NCBI GenBank assembly: GCA_035296965.1
Contig: DATGZX010000361.1
Span: 4,182 to 68,181 of the forward strand
Direction: 5' to 3'
DNA from: DATGZX01 sp035296965
Lineage (GTDB): Bacteria > Planctomycetota > Planctomycetia > Gemmatales > Gemmataceae
DNA: 64,000 bases
Under the pieces are notes generated by a model that searched no databases, was not told where the DNA came from, and saw only the letters and a list, made by a program, of their open reading frames with translations. Every line of letters starts with the position of its first letter. Within the stretch, counting starts at the first letter, position 1. Below are positions 54,664 to 63,899 of this stretch, one piece after another. Made by a program: the position numbers and the translations under genes.

Positions 54664-56094
54664 CTATTCCGGCAACAATAGATCCTCCTGGCAATCTGGA
54701 GAAGCTGGCTCTGTGGTCTTTGCCGACCGGCGAAACTCGGCATACCAAAGGCTCACGGCCAGGAAGCTGATCACACCAAAGCGCGCGCCAATCAGCGCCA
54801 CCTTCGAACATGATTTCGCGGGAATATCCGCCATGTCGAACGCGAGCGGGAATGTCAAAAATGTCGTCAAGTCGAGCGCGACAACGGACCAAAAGATCGA
54901 CCGGCGCCTTCCCGCGAGCGGAATCAGCAACGGCGTCAGCCAGACAATCCACTGCGGCGAGTAGAAGACCTGCAAAGCCACGAATACCAACAGTACGATC
55001 GCTCCGCAGCGCAGCATTCCCGCGAGGTCGCGGGGTCTCCTCCAGAGGAGGCAGCCGAGCACCAGCAGCAAGCTACCAGCCCGAAACAGGCCGCCCCACC
55101 AACCCGCCGCAAGAAATGTTGGGAGAATGTAGCCATAGAGCGTCCAATCTTCCGGCTCGCGCTTCAACTGGAAAGCCAATGGCGCCCAGACGGCCGCTGG
55201 GCCGGAGAGAAAAAGCGAGGGCAAAAGGAAGGCCGCCAGAGTTAGGGCATACGTGATCATCCAGGTCCACATGGCCTTGCGCTCTGCTGCGAGGTAGCGT
55301 ACGAGGAGAGCCACGAGTACAACGGGGTACAGCTTTACCATCGTCGCGGCTGCCATGAACACGGCCGAGGCGATGACGCGACGTCGTCCCAAGCAAGTGA
55401 AGCCGAGCGCGGTGAGTAGTGCCGGCACGATGTCGAAGCGTTGCAGCGAGAAGTAAAGCGTGGCGGGAAGAACGGCCAGGATCACAGGTCCCGACAAGCC
55501 TCCACCGGGTTCATAACCGGTGCGCAATACGAACATCAAGCCAAGCAAGCAAATGGCTCCCAAGGCGGCGTAGATTCGCGTCGCGAGCCTTAGTTGTCTC
55601 CAGATTGCTTTCTCGAAGTTGTCTCGCGGCGTGTGCTCCACCAAATCGTGGTAATCGGCATCTTGTATAACTGCTGGTATTCCTTGCCGTTCCGCTCCCG
55701 GGCCGAAAGCGAATCCCAGGCGGAACAAGAGAAGGCAGGCGTGGGGGTACTCGAGAAAGTAGGGAGATTCCGAGGGAGCGGTCGGTGCCCGTGCGTGCAA
55801 TGAATTATTGAATTCTGCTTTGCCCACCGCTTCCGGCTGGTCCAGTCGGCCTGCCGTTCTTCCAAGGCTCGCGTTCAGCCCGCGCAGGGCGTATGCAGTC
55901 ATGTCGTAATCGTCGTACAGCAAACGCCCCAGCCACGGCGCTCGCTGAGACGGCCCAAGCCGGCTCGGAGGTTGGAGCCAGACGATCAATGCGAAATAAA
56001 CGAGCGGAACGAATAGAAAGACCCACCAGGCCCTATCGAGCCGCTCATAGATCGCCGCCGAACGGGACAGAAAATGCTTCACGAGTGATTGCAC
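54664..56094 (-). CDS. GT87-like (DUF2029) polytopic glycosyltransferase
   Basis: 476 residues with roughly ten membrane helices. YFLEYPHACLLLFRLGF, YFSLQRFDIVPALLTALGF and MVKLYPVVLVALLV match the pattern of polyprenol-phosphate-dependent mannosyltransferases of the GT87/DUF2029 group. These act on lipid or envelope glycans at the outer face of the membrane. The acidic loop DDYDMTAYA could hold the catalytic Asp. It lies 28 bases downstream of another polytopic protein and likely shares its transcript. Substrate unknown. Confidence 0.75.
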   Translation of the reverse strand: MQSLVKHFLSRSAAIYERLDRAWWVFLFVPLVYFALIVWLQPPSRLGPSQRAPWLGRLLYDDYDMTAYALRGLNASLGRTAGRLDQPEAVGKAEFNNSLHARAPTAPSESPYFLEYPHACLLLFRLGFAFGPGAERQGIPAVIQDADYHDLVEHTPRDNFEKAIWRQLRLATRIYAALGAICLLGLMFVLRTGYEPGGGLSGPVILAVLPATLYFSLQRFDIVPALLTALGFTCLGRRRVIASAVFMAAATMVKLYPVVLVALLVRYLAAERKAMWTWMITYALTLAAFLLPSLFLSGPAAVWAPLAFQLKREPEDWTLYGYILPTFLAAGWWGGLFRAGSLLLVLGCLLWRRPRDLAGMLRCGAIVLLVFVALQVFYSPQWIVWLTPLLIPLAGRRRSIFWSVVALDLTTFLTFPLAFDMADIPAKSCSKVALIGARFGVISFLAVSLWYAEFRRSAKTTEPASPDCQEDLLLPE

Positions 56095-56122
56095 GAAGAG
56101 AACGATTCTCTCTGAAGTTTCG

Positions 56123-57586
56123 TCACGCGGCCCTGGCGTCAGTCGCGCGGTGATCAGCCTCGGGGAGTGCGGGCTGCGGCAGACGGCGGCGGTGCCAGTA
56201 CCACAGAGCGAGCAAGCTCAGGAGCGCTGCGCCCTGGACCTGCCAGAACCAGGGGACCATGTGCTGCATCCAGGGCCCCTTGTGCCACATCAGCGCGCCC
56301 AGGACTGCTCCCCAGCCGCTGAGAACCAGGAAGGGGCGAGCATAGCTTGCCTGCTGGCGCAACAACAACGCCAAGACATAGTATCCGGGCGCCAGGAACG
56401 GCACAAACCAGCGCACGGAACAGCAAGCGCCCGAGCTGTTGTTCGACGTCAGAGCATAAGCCAGCCACGTGCCGCCGCAGAACAGGACTGCCCAGATGAC
56501 TTCAGGCAATTCTGCAACACGCCGTCGCGCAAGAATCAGCACGGCGGGCAATGCCAGGAAGAGCGCGAGGTTATGCCCGAGGAAACCCCGTTTGCCAAGG
56601 AGTAAACCGAGCGCGTAGAGCGAGAAATCCAGGACACTGTGATGGTTCCACGTGCCCGTCATGTTCTCCGGCCCAAAGGAACTGCCAGGCCACTGCAAGT
56701 ACTCAGCGACGGCGTTCGCCGGCTTGATGGTGCCGCCCACAAGGTAATTGATCACGTGGTGAAGCGCTAGCCAGGGCAAGGCCCCAAGGGCACAGAATAG
56801 CACGTCGCTGGCGCGCCGGCAGCGGAATGCAACCAGCGTAACAGTGCAGGCCAACAATACAGGCCCCGCTCCCAGGTCGAGCGAATAGCCCAGCCCGGCC
56901 AGCGTGCCAATTGCGGCGAGCCGGGCCGGGCCGGGTCGTCCCGCGCCCGCCTCCTTGGCCAGCCTCACCAAACCGACAAGGAGCAAGGCAACCACTGCAA
57001 GCAGCATGATGTGGTTGTTCACATGCCGTTCATAGGCGAGTGTCACGGTCGAGCAAGCAAAGCTTGCGGTCACCAGCAGCCCAAGAAACAGGCGGAGTTG
57101 CAGCATCACACAGAGGCGTAAGATGCACCAGACTGCCAGAACGTACGCCACGCCCGCGGAGGCCACGTTCATCCAGTAGCAAAAGCGATCGGGATGCTCC
57201 CGGGCCCTGAGCCCGGTCAGCCACTGCACGACTTGATAAACGCCCGCCAGTAGTACGGCGGGAACGGGCGACTTGTCGGAATAGTAGTGCCCATGAATGA
57301 GGAGCTTGTCCCCAGTGCCGTGCTCCAGCAGACCTGGCGCGTCTTTCCCATAGGGAGCTGGTCCATCTGGTTGACGTGGCACGTCGACGAAAACCGAGTG
57401 ATCGATCGCCAGCGTGTGATAATCGACGAGACACTCGACCGTTGCCAGCCGGCTGCCGTCATTCCAGGCACCGGCATACGAACGTGCGCCGAGGAATGCA
57501 ATAAGGGCGGCCAGTCCGATGACGCCAACTTCCGCGACGGGCCTGTGCCACGCCCATCTTTGCGTTCCAACCGTTCCGCCCGCCAT
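56123..57586 (-). CDS. Polytopic membrane protein, probable GT-C glycosyltransferase-like
   Basis: 487 residues with about eleven membrane segments. An acidic N-terminal loop (ECLVDYHTLAIDHSVFVDVP) lies after the first helix, as in GT-C fold enzymes. GGAGGG precedes ATG 57586. I do not recognise a named family. It lies upstream of the GT87-like gene with a 28-base gap, so the pair may build or decorate an envelope glycan. Confidence 0.65.
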   Translation of the reverse strand: MAGGTVGTQRWAWHRPVAEVGVIGLAALIAFLGARSYAGAWNDGSRLATVECLVDYHTLAIDHSVFVDVPRQPDGPAPYGKDAPGLLEHGTGDKLLIHGHYYSDKSPVPAVLLAGVYQVVQWLTGLRAREHPDRFCYWMNVASAGVAYVLAVWCILRLCVMLQLRLFLGLLVTASFACSTVTLAYERHVNNHIMLLAVVALLLVGLVRLAKEAGAGRPGPARLAAIGTLAGLGYSLDLGAGPVLLACTVTLVAFRCRRASDVLFCALGALPWLALHHVINYLVGGTIKPANAVAEYLQWPGSSFGPENMTGTWNHHSVLDFSLYALGLLLGKRGFLGHNLALFLALPAVLILARRRVAELPEVIWAVLFCGGTWLAYALTSNNSSGACCSVRWFVPFLAPGYYVLALLLRQQASYARPFLVLSGWGAVLGALMWHKGPWMQHMVPWFWQVQGAALLSLLALWYWHRRRLPQPALPEADHRATDARAA

Positions 57587-57684
57587 CGCGCTGCCCTCCG
57601 TGGCACTTGTCCGAGCAGGCGTAGAGTAGCGTAGATGGGCCGACCAGAAAAGATGAAAGCTGGATCGAAGACCGGCTGCGCGCG

Positions 57685-58143
57685 TCAATTCGACGTGTGA
57701 TCGTGGATGATCCGCCAGCCTTCTGGAAATTTCTTGAAAACTAGCGTGAATTGGCCTCCCAGTGTTTCCTTGCTGTTGACCACCTTCCAGCGGCCACGCA
57801 CAAAGGCGCTCTCCGGTCCTAGTGTCTCGATCTCGATCTCGCTGAACGACAGCTTGCCCATTTCCCGGCCTTCCGACTGGTAGCGTTTGCGATAGCGCTG
57901 CATCGTCGCGTCCCAGCCGTGCGTCCGGTCTTTCCCAGAAGAAAACGTCAGGTCCGGCGATTTCCAGTAGCCGTCCATGAACCCTTCGAGGTCGCCCTTA
58001 TTCCAGGCCTTGGCCTGGTCGTCCAGCACGCGCCGAATGGCGGCCTTGGGGCCCTCGGGGGGCGCAGCCGCCGCCAGGAACACCAACACGCAGATCCCCA
58101 CGGCAACCTTCCACCCGGCAATGTAACAATGCGATTTGCGCAC
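57685..58143 (-). CDS. Secreted NTF2-like (SnoaL/DUF4440) protein
   Basis: 152 residues. A signal peptide (residues 11-27) is followed by one cone-shaped NTF2-like fold: AIRRVLDDQAKAWNKGDLEGFMDGYW at the start and ETLGGQFTLVFKKFPEGWRIIHDHTS at the end. This class binds small molecules or is a ketosteroid-isomerase-like enzyme; specific role unknown. It lies between the GT-C-like gene and the UxaA gene on the same strand. Confidence 0.85.
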   Translation of the reverse strand: MRKSHCYIAGWKVAVGICVLVFLAAAAPPEGPKAAIRRVLDDQAKAWNKGDLEGFMDGYWKSPDLTFSSGKDRTHGWDATMQRYRKRYQSEGREMGKLSFSEIEIETLGPESAFVRGRWKVVNSKETLGGQFTLVFKKFPEGWRIIHDHTSN

Positions 58144-58183
58144 AGCTTGACCCTCTCCAAGAAATATCCGTGGCCTTTCAGCC

Positions 58184-59731
58184 CTACAGCGTTGGGCCGA
58201 TGCTCCACGGCGCGAATTCCTCTTCGCCGACGCCGTTTAGTTCACTTTTCGTTTTCTTGGCGCTCGCCACGGCCAGGATTTCCTCAAAAATCTGCCGGCC
58301 TACTTCTTCTACAGGAGTCCCTTCCAGGATAACGCCCGCGTTGACATCCATGTCCTCGATCATGTGGTGATACATGGGCGAATTGGTGGCAACCTTGATG
58401 GAGGGCGCCGGCTTGCAGCCAAATACGGAACCGCGTCCCGTCGTGAATACGAGCACATTGGCTCCGCCCGCCACGATCCCAGTCATACTCACGGGATCGT
58501 ATCCCGGCGTGTCCATCACCACGAATCCGCTGCTCTTGACCGGCTCCGCGTAGCCGACGACGTCGACCAGGGCCGTGCTTCCGCCCTTGGCAATGGCCCC
58601 TAGCGATTTCTCGTAGATCGTGGTCAGCCCGCCATCTTTGTTGCCGGGCGAGGGATTGTTATTGATCTCGGCCCCAAAGATTCCGGTGTACCATTCCCAC
58701 CACTTGATCCGCTCGATCAGTTTCTCGCCGACCGCCCGCGTGACCGCGCGTCGCGTGAGAAGGTGTTCGGCGCCGTAAATCTCCGGTGTTTCGCCAATGA
58801 TACTCGTGCCTCCCTGGGCGACAAGCAAATCGGATGCGACACCAAGAGCAGGATTGGCCGTCACGCCGCTGTTGCCATCCGACCCTCCGCAGTTGGTTCC
58901 CAAAATCAGTTTGCTGGCCGGCAATTTGACTCGCCGAATGTCGTTGACACGCGGCAACAGCTCGGCGATGGCTTTTACGCCCGCCTCGACCGTCTTGCCA
59001 ATGCCGCCGCATTCCTGAATGGTCAAGACGGACGGTTGCTGACGCGATCCATTGAGCTGCACCAGACCCTGGTTCTCGATCAAATGGATTGCCTGGCCCG
59101 TCTCACAGCCCAGGCCGACGAGAATGTAGGCCGCCACGTTAGGGTGCTTGGCAAAGCCGGCAAGTGTGCGGTCGAGCTGGCGATGGTCCGGTCCATCGTA
59201 CTGCATGGCGCAGCCCTGCTTGTGAGTGATCGCCACCACTCCATCGACCTGCGGATAAGGCCGCAGTAAATCGGTTGCTCTAATTCTTTCGGAGATATAC
59301 TTGCTCGTGCTCGCAGAGCAGTTCACCGTGCTGATAATCGCGATGTAATTCCGCGTGCCATAGCGCCCCGCGCCGCGGTCGTAGCCCTGGAAGAAGCGCG
59401 GCTCCGCGGCGGCGGGTGCCGGCGGGCAATCGCGGCAGAATGCATAGTCCCTCTCAAAAGCATCGGCGCGAACATTGTGGACATGCACATGCGCCCCGGC
59501 AGGAATACCCTGACTGGCGAAGCCAATGATTTGGCCATACTTGTAGATCGCCTCTCCCGACTTGATCGGGCGGACCGCGACCTTGTGTCCCATGCCGATG
59601 CGCCTGTCCAGGGTCAACGTCGCACCATTGAACGTAAGCTCGCTGCCCGACGGCAAATCGCGGGCGGCGATGGCGACGTTATCCTCAGGGCGCAACTGAA
59701 CAGCAACTTGGGAGAGCGGCACGGCCTGCAT
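58184..59731 (-). CDS. UxaA-family altronate/galactarate-type dehydratase
   Basis: 515 residues. An N-terminal SAF domain (about residues 10-100, KVAVRPIKSGEAIYKYGQ) is followed by the UxaA/GarD catalytic region (YGTRNYIAIISTVNCSAS, LILGTNCGGSDGNSG, MDTPGYDPVSMTG). Such enzymes dehydrate altronate, galactarate or related sugar acids with Fe(II). A specific substrate cannot be read from sequence and other sugar-acid genes are absent nearby. 40 bases separate it from the NTF2-like gene. Confidence 0.88.
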   Translation of the reverse strand: MQAVPLSQVAVQLRPEDNVAIAARDLPSGSELTFNGATLTLDRRIGMGHKVAVRPIKSGEAIYKYGQIIGFASQGIPAGAHVHVHNVRADAFERDYAFCRDCPPAPAAAEPRFFQGYDRGAGRYGTRNYIAIISTVNCSASTSKYISERIRATDLLRPYPQVDGVVAITHKQGCAMQYDGPDHRQLDRTLAGFAKHPNVAAYILVGLGCETGQAIHLIENQGLVQLNGSRQQPSVLTIQECGGIGKTVEAGVKAIAELLPRVNDIRRVKLPASKLILGTNCGGSDGNSGVTANPALGVASDLLVAQGGTSIIGETPEIYGAEHLLTRRAVTRAVGEKLIERIKWWEWYTGIFGAEINNNPSPGNKDGGLTTIYEKSLGAIAKGGSTALVDVVGYAEPVKSSGFVVMDTPGYDPVSMTGIVAGGANVLVFTTGRGSVFGCKPAPSIKVATNSPMYHHMIEDMDVNAGVILEGTPVEEVGRQIFEEILAVASAKKTKSELNGVGEEEFAPWSIGPTL

Positions 59732-60276
59732 CTATGGTTCCCTCATGAAAAACATGGGCGTGACCTGGTCACGATACCGCACAAGCAATCCGTTTGCAAA
59801 CCGCGGGACGGCGGGGTAGTAGCTCAAGCTGGCAGCTTGAGCTACGAGATGATTGATCCCGGATTGACAAAGCGAACCACTACTAAAGACGGGGCCAACC
59901 GATCCTGCCTGCCAGTAAACCCCGCAAAATCCTCCGTCCCGGCGTACATGGAATAATCTGGTAACCTCCCCCCGGCAACAAAAGTGGGGAGGAGTGAGGT
60001 CTAGCCCGCAGCGATCCTGGATGTGGTAGGTTTGAGCAGCGTACCAAGGCGAACGGAACGAGCTTGCAGCCGTCCACGCAGTCGGCGATCTGAGCCTTAT
60101 TACGGCGCGGAATGACTGAATTTCTTTGTGGGAAGTTAGTTGAAGCGTAGTGACGAACCGCTACAATGGACCAACTGCTGAGTTACAGCGGTTGGGTAAA
60201 CTGCACGGATACACCCATTCACGCGGTTCCACTGGCGCAGCGGATACGTACTATGCAGGCGGTGAAAGGGTTGTCG
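59732..60276. other. 545-base intergenic region with a REP-like unit
   Basis: No credible gene. It contains the repeat at 59819-59878. The rest shows no recognisable motif apart from a weak inverted pair, CCTCCCCCC and GTGGGGAGG, near 59965-59995. Confidence 0.55.
59819..59878. repeat. REP-like unit, same family as 52714-52849
   Basis: GTAG CTCAAGCT-ggc-AGCTTGAG CTAC at 59819-59845 is an exact form of the unit. The tail GAGATGATTGATCCCGGATTG matches that of the 52714 block. It begins GTAGTAG, as does the second copy of the 130-base element. Confidence 0.8.
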
Positions 60277-60462
60277 ATGGAAAAATGGCTGTGCTGGAGC
60301 TCCCTGGGAGTTGCCAGCCTGATGCTCTTGTTGTTCATCCTCGATGTCTCCCCGATGGGCTTCCCCTTTGGGGGGCTGAGCAAACTCGTCGACGTGCTCG
60401 GTATTCTCGCCAGCGGCGTGCTTGTCTACCTTGCGTTCAACGCCCTGCGCGACGTTCTGTAA
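60277..60462 (+). CDS. Small membrane protein of unknown function
   Basis: 61 residues with two membrane segments (LCWSSLGVASLMLLLFILDVS and KLVDVLGILASGVLVYLAFNAL). AAAGGG lies 6 bases before ATG 60277; the frame is open further upstream without signal. Its stop is 7 bases from the convergent cobA-hemD stop. I recall similar small proteins in planctomycetes; function unknown. Confidence 0.65.
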   Translation: MEKWLCWSSLGVASLMLLLFILDVSPMGFPFGGLSKLVDVLGILASGVLVYLAFNALRDVL

Positions 60463-60469
60463 ATCCTCG

Positions 60470-61996
60470 TCATGCTCGCTCTGCCAATCCGATAAGCGCT
60501 TGAACGACCCCTGCCGTCGTGTACTCGGCAGCCTCCGCCGCAACAGGCAAATCCAGTTCGCGAATGACCGCGCTCGTGACGGGGCTGATGCTGACCAGTT
60601 TCACCCTGCCATTTTTCACGTTTGCCTTTGTTTCCTGGTCCAGCGCAGCAACGAGGGCACGGGCGATGTTGGAACTCGTCACTGTGATGTAATCGATGGT
60701 CCCGTCACGCAGGCCATCCAGAACATCTCGATTTGTCGCCAGCAGGTCTACCTGTGAATAGACCGCGATCTGGTCCACGGTCGCCGACTCGGCCAGTTCT
60801 TGACGCAAGATGTCGCGGCCACGGTCTGCGCGCGCGAGAAGAACGCGCTGGCCCTGGGCCCGTTGTTTGAGCGCGGCTGCCAGGCTCTCCGATCGGTATT
60901 CGCTCGGCACCAGATCGGGCTCTAGATAATAGCTGCGCAGGCACTGTGCAGTGCCCGGCCCAATCGCTGCCAGTCGAAGCCCACCCAGCGCGCGCAGATC
61001 GTAGCCCAGCTTACGCAACCTCTGGATCAAAGCATGTACGCCGTTGACGCTGGTAAACACAAGCCACTGGTACAGGGCCAGGTTTTTGAGAGCATGGTCC
61101 ACGGCCGTCCAGTCCGCAGGCTCGCGGACTTCGAGCATGGGAAGCGACAGGGCCACGGCTCCAAGACGTTCGAGGCGGCGCACCAGCTCCGCGGCTTGAT
61201 GACGCGGCCGAGTCACAAGCACCCGCCGGCCGAACAACGGCCTTTGTTCGAACCACGCCAGTTCCTTGCGTAGCGCCACCACGGCGCCGATCACGATGAC
61301 GGCAGGCGACCCCAAGCCGGCCGCGGCCACCGAATCGGGCAAGGAAGCCAGCGGTGCCTCGACGGTGCGCTGATTGCCGGTGGTTGCCTGTTGCACCACC
61401 GCGGAGGGCGTGTCCGGTGACTTCCCGAGTTCCACGAGAGTGTGCACGATTTCCGCCAGGTGTGACATGCCCATGTAGAAGACTAGCGTGCCGGGAAACC
61501 TGGCGAGCGCTTGCCAATCGAGCTTGCTCTCGGGTCGGCCCGGCGGTTCATGCCCGGTCACGAGGGCGACGGCGCTGGCGTAATCTCGGTGCGTCAACGG
61601 GATGCCGGCACAGGCGGCAGCCCCGAGTCCCGCCGTCACGCCGGCCACGACTTCGAAGCCAATACCGGCCTTCCGCAACGCTTCGGCCTCTTCTCCGCCG
61701 CGGCCAAACAGGAAGGGATCGCCTCCCTTGAGACGCACGACGCGCTTTCCTTGGCCTGCAGCGACGATCATCGCCTGCTGAACGTGGGGCCAGCGTTCGG
61801 GATGGCAACCTGGAAAGTCCGCAACGCAAAGCCGTTCTGCGGCTGACGGAGCGTAGTCGAGAAAGGCGAGGGGCACCAACTTGTCGTAAATGACCAGGTC
61901 GGCCTGTGACAGGCATTCGATGGCCCGAAGCGTCAATAAGCCCACATCGCCAGGGCCGGCTCCGACCAGATACACCATCGGGGAATCGTTCGGCAT
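60470..61996 (-). CDS. cobA-hemD: Fused uroporphyrinogen-III C-methyltransferase and uroporphyrinogen-III synthase
   Basis: 508 residues. Residues 1-245 are the CobA/SUMT fold (YLVGAGPGDVGLLTLRA, GGDPFLFGRGGEE, VTAGLGAAACAGIPLTHRD, YMGMS), making precorrin-2 for sirohaem or cobalamin. Residues 255-508 are HemD (RRVLVTRPRHQAAELVRRLE), which closes the uroporphyrinogen-III ring. The two enzymes share a substrate/product. hemL and hemB lie 8-12 kb upstream, but there is no single operon. Confidence 0.92.
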   Translation of the reverse strand: MPNDSPMVYLVGAGPGDVGLLTLRAIECLSQADLVIYDKLVPLAFLDYAPSAAERLCVADFPGCHPERWPHVQQAMIVAAGQGKRVVRLKGGDPFLFGRGGEEAEALRKAGIGFEVVAGVTAGLGAAACAGIPLTHRDYASAVALVTGHEPPGRPESKLDWQALARFPGTLVFYMGMSHLAEIVHTLVELGKSPDTPSAVVQQATTGNQRTVEAPLASLPDSVAAAGLGSPAVIVIGAVVALRKELAWFEQRPLFGRRVLVTRPRHQAAELVRRLERLGAVALSLPMLEVREPADWTAVDHALKNLALYQWLVFTSVNGVHALIQRLRKLGYDLRALGGLRLAAIGPGTAQCLRSYYLEPDLVPSEYRSESLAAALKQRAQGQRVLLARADRGRDILRQELAESATVDQIAVYSQVDLLATNRDVLDGLRDGTIDYITVTSSNIARALVAALDQETKANVKNGRVKLVSISPVTSAVIRELDLPVAAEAAEYTTAGVVQALIGLAERA

Positions 61997-62361
61997 CGGC
62001 TGGTGGCTGACCTCACTGCCAGCTCCCGTTAAGATATGCCTCTTCTAATGCAAGTGCATACGATAGGGCGCCCGAGACGCGCGCCTGTTGAACTTTGCTC
62101 AATCCTATCAGGATGCCGCATTTGCCTCAAGTTTCAGCGACGACCAGATCTGCGTGCGCCCCTGCCGAGCGTATAGTGTGTGCGGAAAGCATGGCGACCG
62201 ACTTACGCAGTCTACGCCGAACGTGCGTTCGACGCGGAAGCCCGCCTAAAGTTGCTACTGGATTTTCTCCTGGCATGGGCTAAGAATAGGTGCATAGTCG
62301 ATAACAGGGAGCAGAGTCCGAAGCATGGATGCCGAGCCTCGCCCAGGGGAAGGACACTCAG
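61997..62361. other. 365-base intergenic region, divergent
   Basis: No credible gene or repeat. It separates cobA-hemD from a small lipoprotein and should hold both promoters; no motif was recognised. Confidence 0.5.
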
Positions 62362-62589
62362 ATGAAATATCGACTCTTGCTGGTTGGCGCCCTGTTCTTA
62401 CTGGGCTGCCAGAATATTGTGGGACCGTTTCAACAGCGTAAACCTGAGCGCGTGGACGATCCTTTACTGACGATCAACGAGCAGCAACGCCGAGCCCGTG
62501 ATCGTTTGGCATTGCCGGACGATTCACCCAATGCGGTGCCTTCGACGGGAACACTGCCCCCGGGTGTGCCTCTTCAAGGGGGTCATTAG
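62362..62589 (+). CDS. Small lipoprotein
   Basis: 75 residues. The signal MKYRLLLVGALFLLGC ends in a lipobox with Cys16. The mature part is charged and proline-rich (QQRKPERVDDPLLT, then STGTLPPGVP). AGGGGAAGGA precedes ATG 62362. Function unknown. It lies 49 bases before another small lipoprotein and may be in the same transcript. Confidence 0.75.
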   Translation: MKYRLLLVGALFLLGCQNIVGPFQQRKPERVDDPLLTINEQQRRARDRLALPDDSPNAVPSTGTLPPGVPLQGGH

Positions 62590-62638
62590 TGTTGTTCGGG
62601 CGGGGTAATCCGGCGCTTGGCATTTCCGGAGTTACCGT

Positions 62639-63052
62639 ATGCGCCGCCTGTATTACTTCGCGATTCTCTGCCTTGCCGTGATGGGATGCGCCCTGCCTCC
62701 CGAACAAGTCCCGCTCAAGCCGCTGCCGGAAGACGGTCCCGCACAGCCCTATGCCGACCTCATCACGCGGGCGCGCGTGCAGGCGACTGCCGCCAACGAA
62801 GCATTTTACGCCAATCAGTGGTCCGATATTGAAGATGCAGCCCGGGGGCTGGAGCAGACCGCCCGCCATCTCGGCAAGGCCGCGGACGTGCCGCTTAAGC
62901 ACAAGGACACCCTGGCTACCGAGACTGGGGACCTCAGCAAGGAAGCGTCCAGCTTGCAGCAAGCCGCCAAGAGCCACGATCCGATGCAGACGACCGACGC
63001 ACTTCAGAAGATTAATTTGCAGGTGCGCGCACTTCGTCCCGACAACCCTTGA
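62639..63052 (+). CDS. Small helical lipoprotein
   Basis: 137 residues. The signal MRRLYYFAILCLAVMGC ends with a lipobox Cys17. The mature part is all-helical with heptad-like Leu/Ala spacing (WSDIEDAARGLEQTARHLGKAADV), resembling four-helix-bundle proteins such as cytochrome c'-like folds but with no CxxCH. Function unknown. It follows a second small lipoprotein in the same orientation. Confidence 0.75.
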   Translation: MRRLYYFAILCLAVMGCALPPEQVPLKPLPEDGPAQPYADLITRARVQATAANEAFYANQWSDIEDAARGLEQTARHLGKAADVPLKHKDTLATETGDLSKEASSLQQAAKSHDPMQTTDALQKINLQVRALRPDNP

Positions 63053-63106
63053 TTCCTCCCGCTCATTTCGATCGCTCCCGCGGAGAAATCCTCACCGAGA
63101 AGCATC

Positions 63107-63373
63107 ATGACCGCGGAGCCTGTGCCTCCCTTTTGGTTTGGGCAACGGCAATGCAAGTTGGAGCCGCTCGAAGACGGCGTCTACCGCGTGACCGGACCCA
63201 ACCTGGCCGAGGCGTTCATCAGTGTCCGCTCCGCGGCAGACGATCGCTGGGCCCCTGTCTTTCGCTCGAGCAAGGATGGTCCCAATCTCGCGGAGAGCAC
63301 GCCGCCGTTGGACACCGCCAGAGAGGCATGGCAAGCGGCCTTCGAACTCTATCGCACCCAGGTGGTCGTGTAG
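63107..63373 (+). CDS. Small soluble protein of unknown function
   Basis: 88 residues, no membrane segment. WFGQRQCKLEPLEDGVYRVTGPNL reads like a small beta-rich domain, with a C-terminal helix (TAREAWQAAFELYRTQ). GAGAAG lies upstream of the ATG. It follows the lipoprotein by 54 bases on the same strand. I recognise no family. Confidence 0.6.
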   Translation: MTAEPVPPFWFGQRQCKLEPLEDGVYRVTGPNLAEAFISVRSAADDRWAPVFRSSKDGPNLAESTPPLDTAREAWQAAFELYRTQVVV

Positions 63374-63438
63374 GAATGATTAGCCCCGAGCCGTGGCGGG
63401 TCACCCTGACATCTGGCTTGAATGACGCCACGAATCTC

Positions 63439-63814
63439 CGATGCCACGGCCTTGTGCCGTGGTCTTTCACGGTGGCTTCTACCCTTCGCCGCTACTGGAA
63501 CGGCGATGCCACGGCCTTGAGCCGTGGTCGATCACGTTGGTCTCTACCCATCGCCGCTACCAGAACGGCGCTGCCACGGCCTTGAGCCGTGGTCGATCAC
63601 GTTGGTTTCTACCCCTGGAAGAGACTCCGCCTCGATGATGCCACGGCCTTGAGCCGTGGTCGATCACGTTGGTTTTTACCCCTGGAAGAGACTCCGCCTC
63701 GATGATACCACGGCCTTGAGCCGTGGTCGATCACGTTGGTTTCTACCCCTGGAAGAGACTCCACCTCGATGATGCCACGGCCTTGAGCCGTGGTCGATCA
63801 CGCTGGTTTCTACC
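63439..63814. repeat. Six-unit tandem array of a 65-67-base palindromic repeat
   Basis: Six units each open with a GATGCCACGGCcttgaGCCGTGG-type hairpin, starting at 63444, 63509, 63574, 63641, 63708 and 63775 (periods 65, 65, 67, 67, 67), and share TCGATCACGTTGGTTTCTACCC after it. Units 3-5 end with CTGGAAGAGACTCC and are almost identical, so they arose by recent duplication. The first two have a different linker (TCGCCGCTAC). There are no unique spacers, so it is not a CRISPR. Confidence 0.85.
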
Positions 63815-63860
63815 GTCCATCGCTCGACCAACTCGGCGACAGACAAATCGCAGGTAAGCA

Positions 63861-63899
63861 GAAACCAACGTGAAGGACCACGGCTCAAGGCCGTGGCAT
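63861..63899. repeat. Inverted copy of the tandem unit
   Basis: GAAACCAACGTGAAGGACCACGGCTCAAGGCCGTGGCAT is the reverse of the array unit, with three to four differences. It ends exactly where the intron-like sequence begins. Confidence 0.8.

Noticed and set aside
63049..63585. A 178-codon plus-strand frame over the last small gene and the tandem array
   Set aside because: It is out of frame with the better-supported 63107-63373 gene and half of it is repeat sequence.
63439..63814. Possible CRISPR array
   Set aside because: The units are contiguous with shared linkers, there are no unique spacers, and each unit is itself a hairpin. No cas genes were seen.
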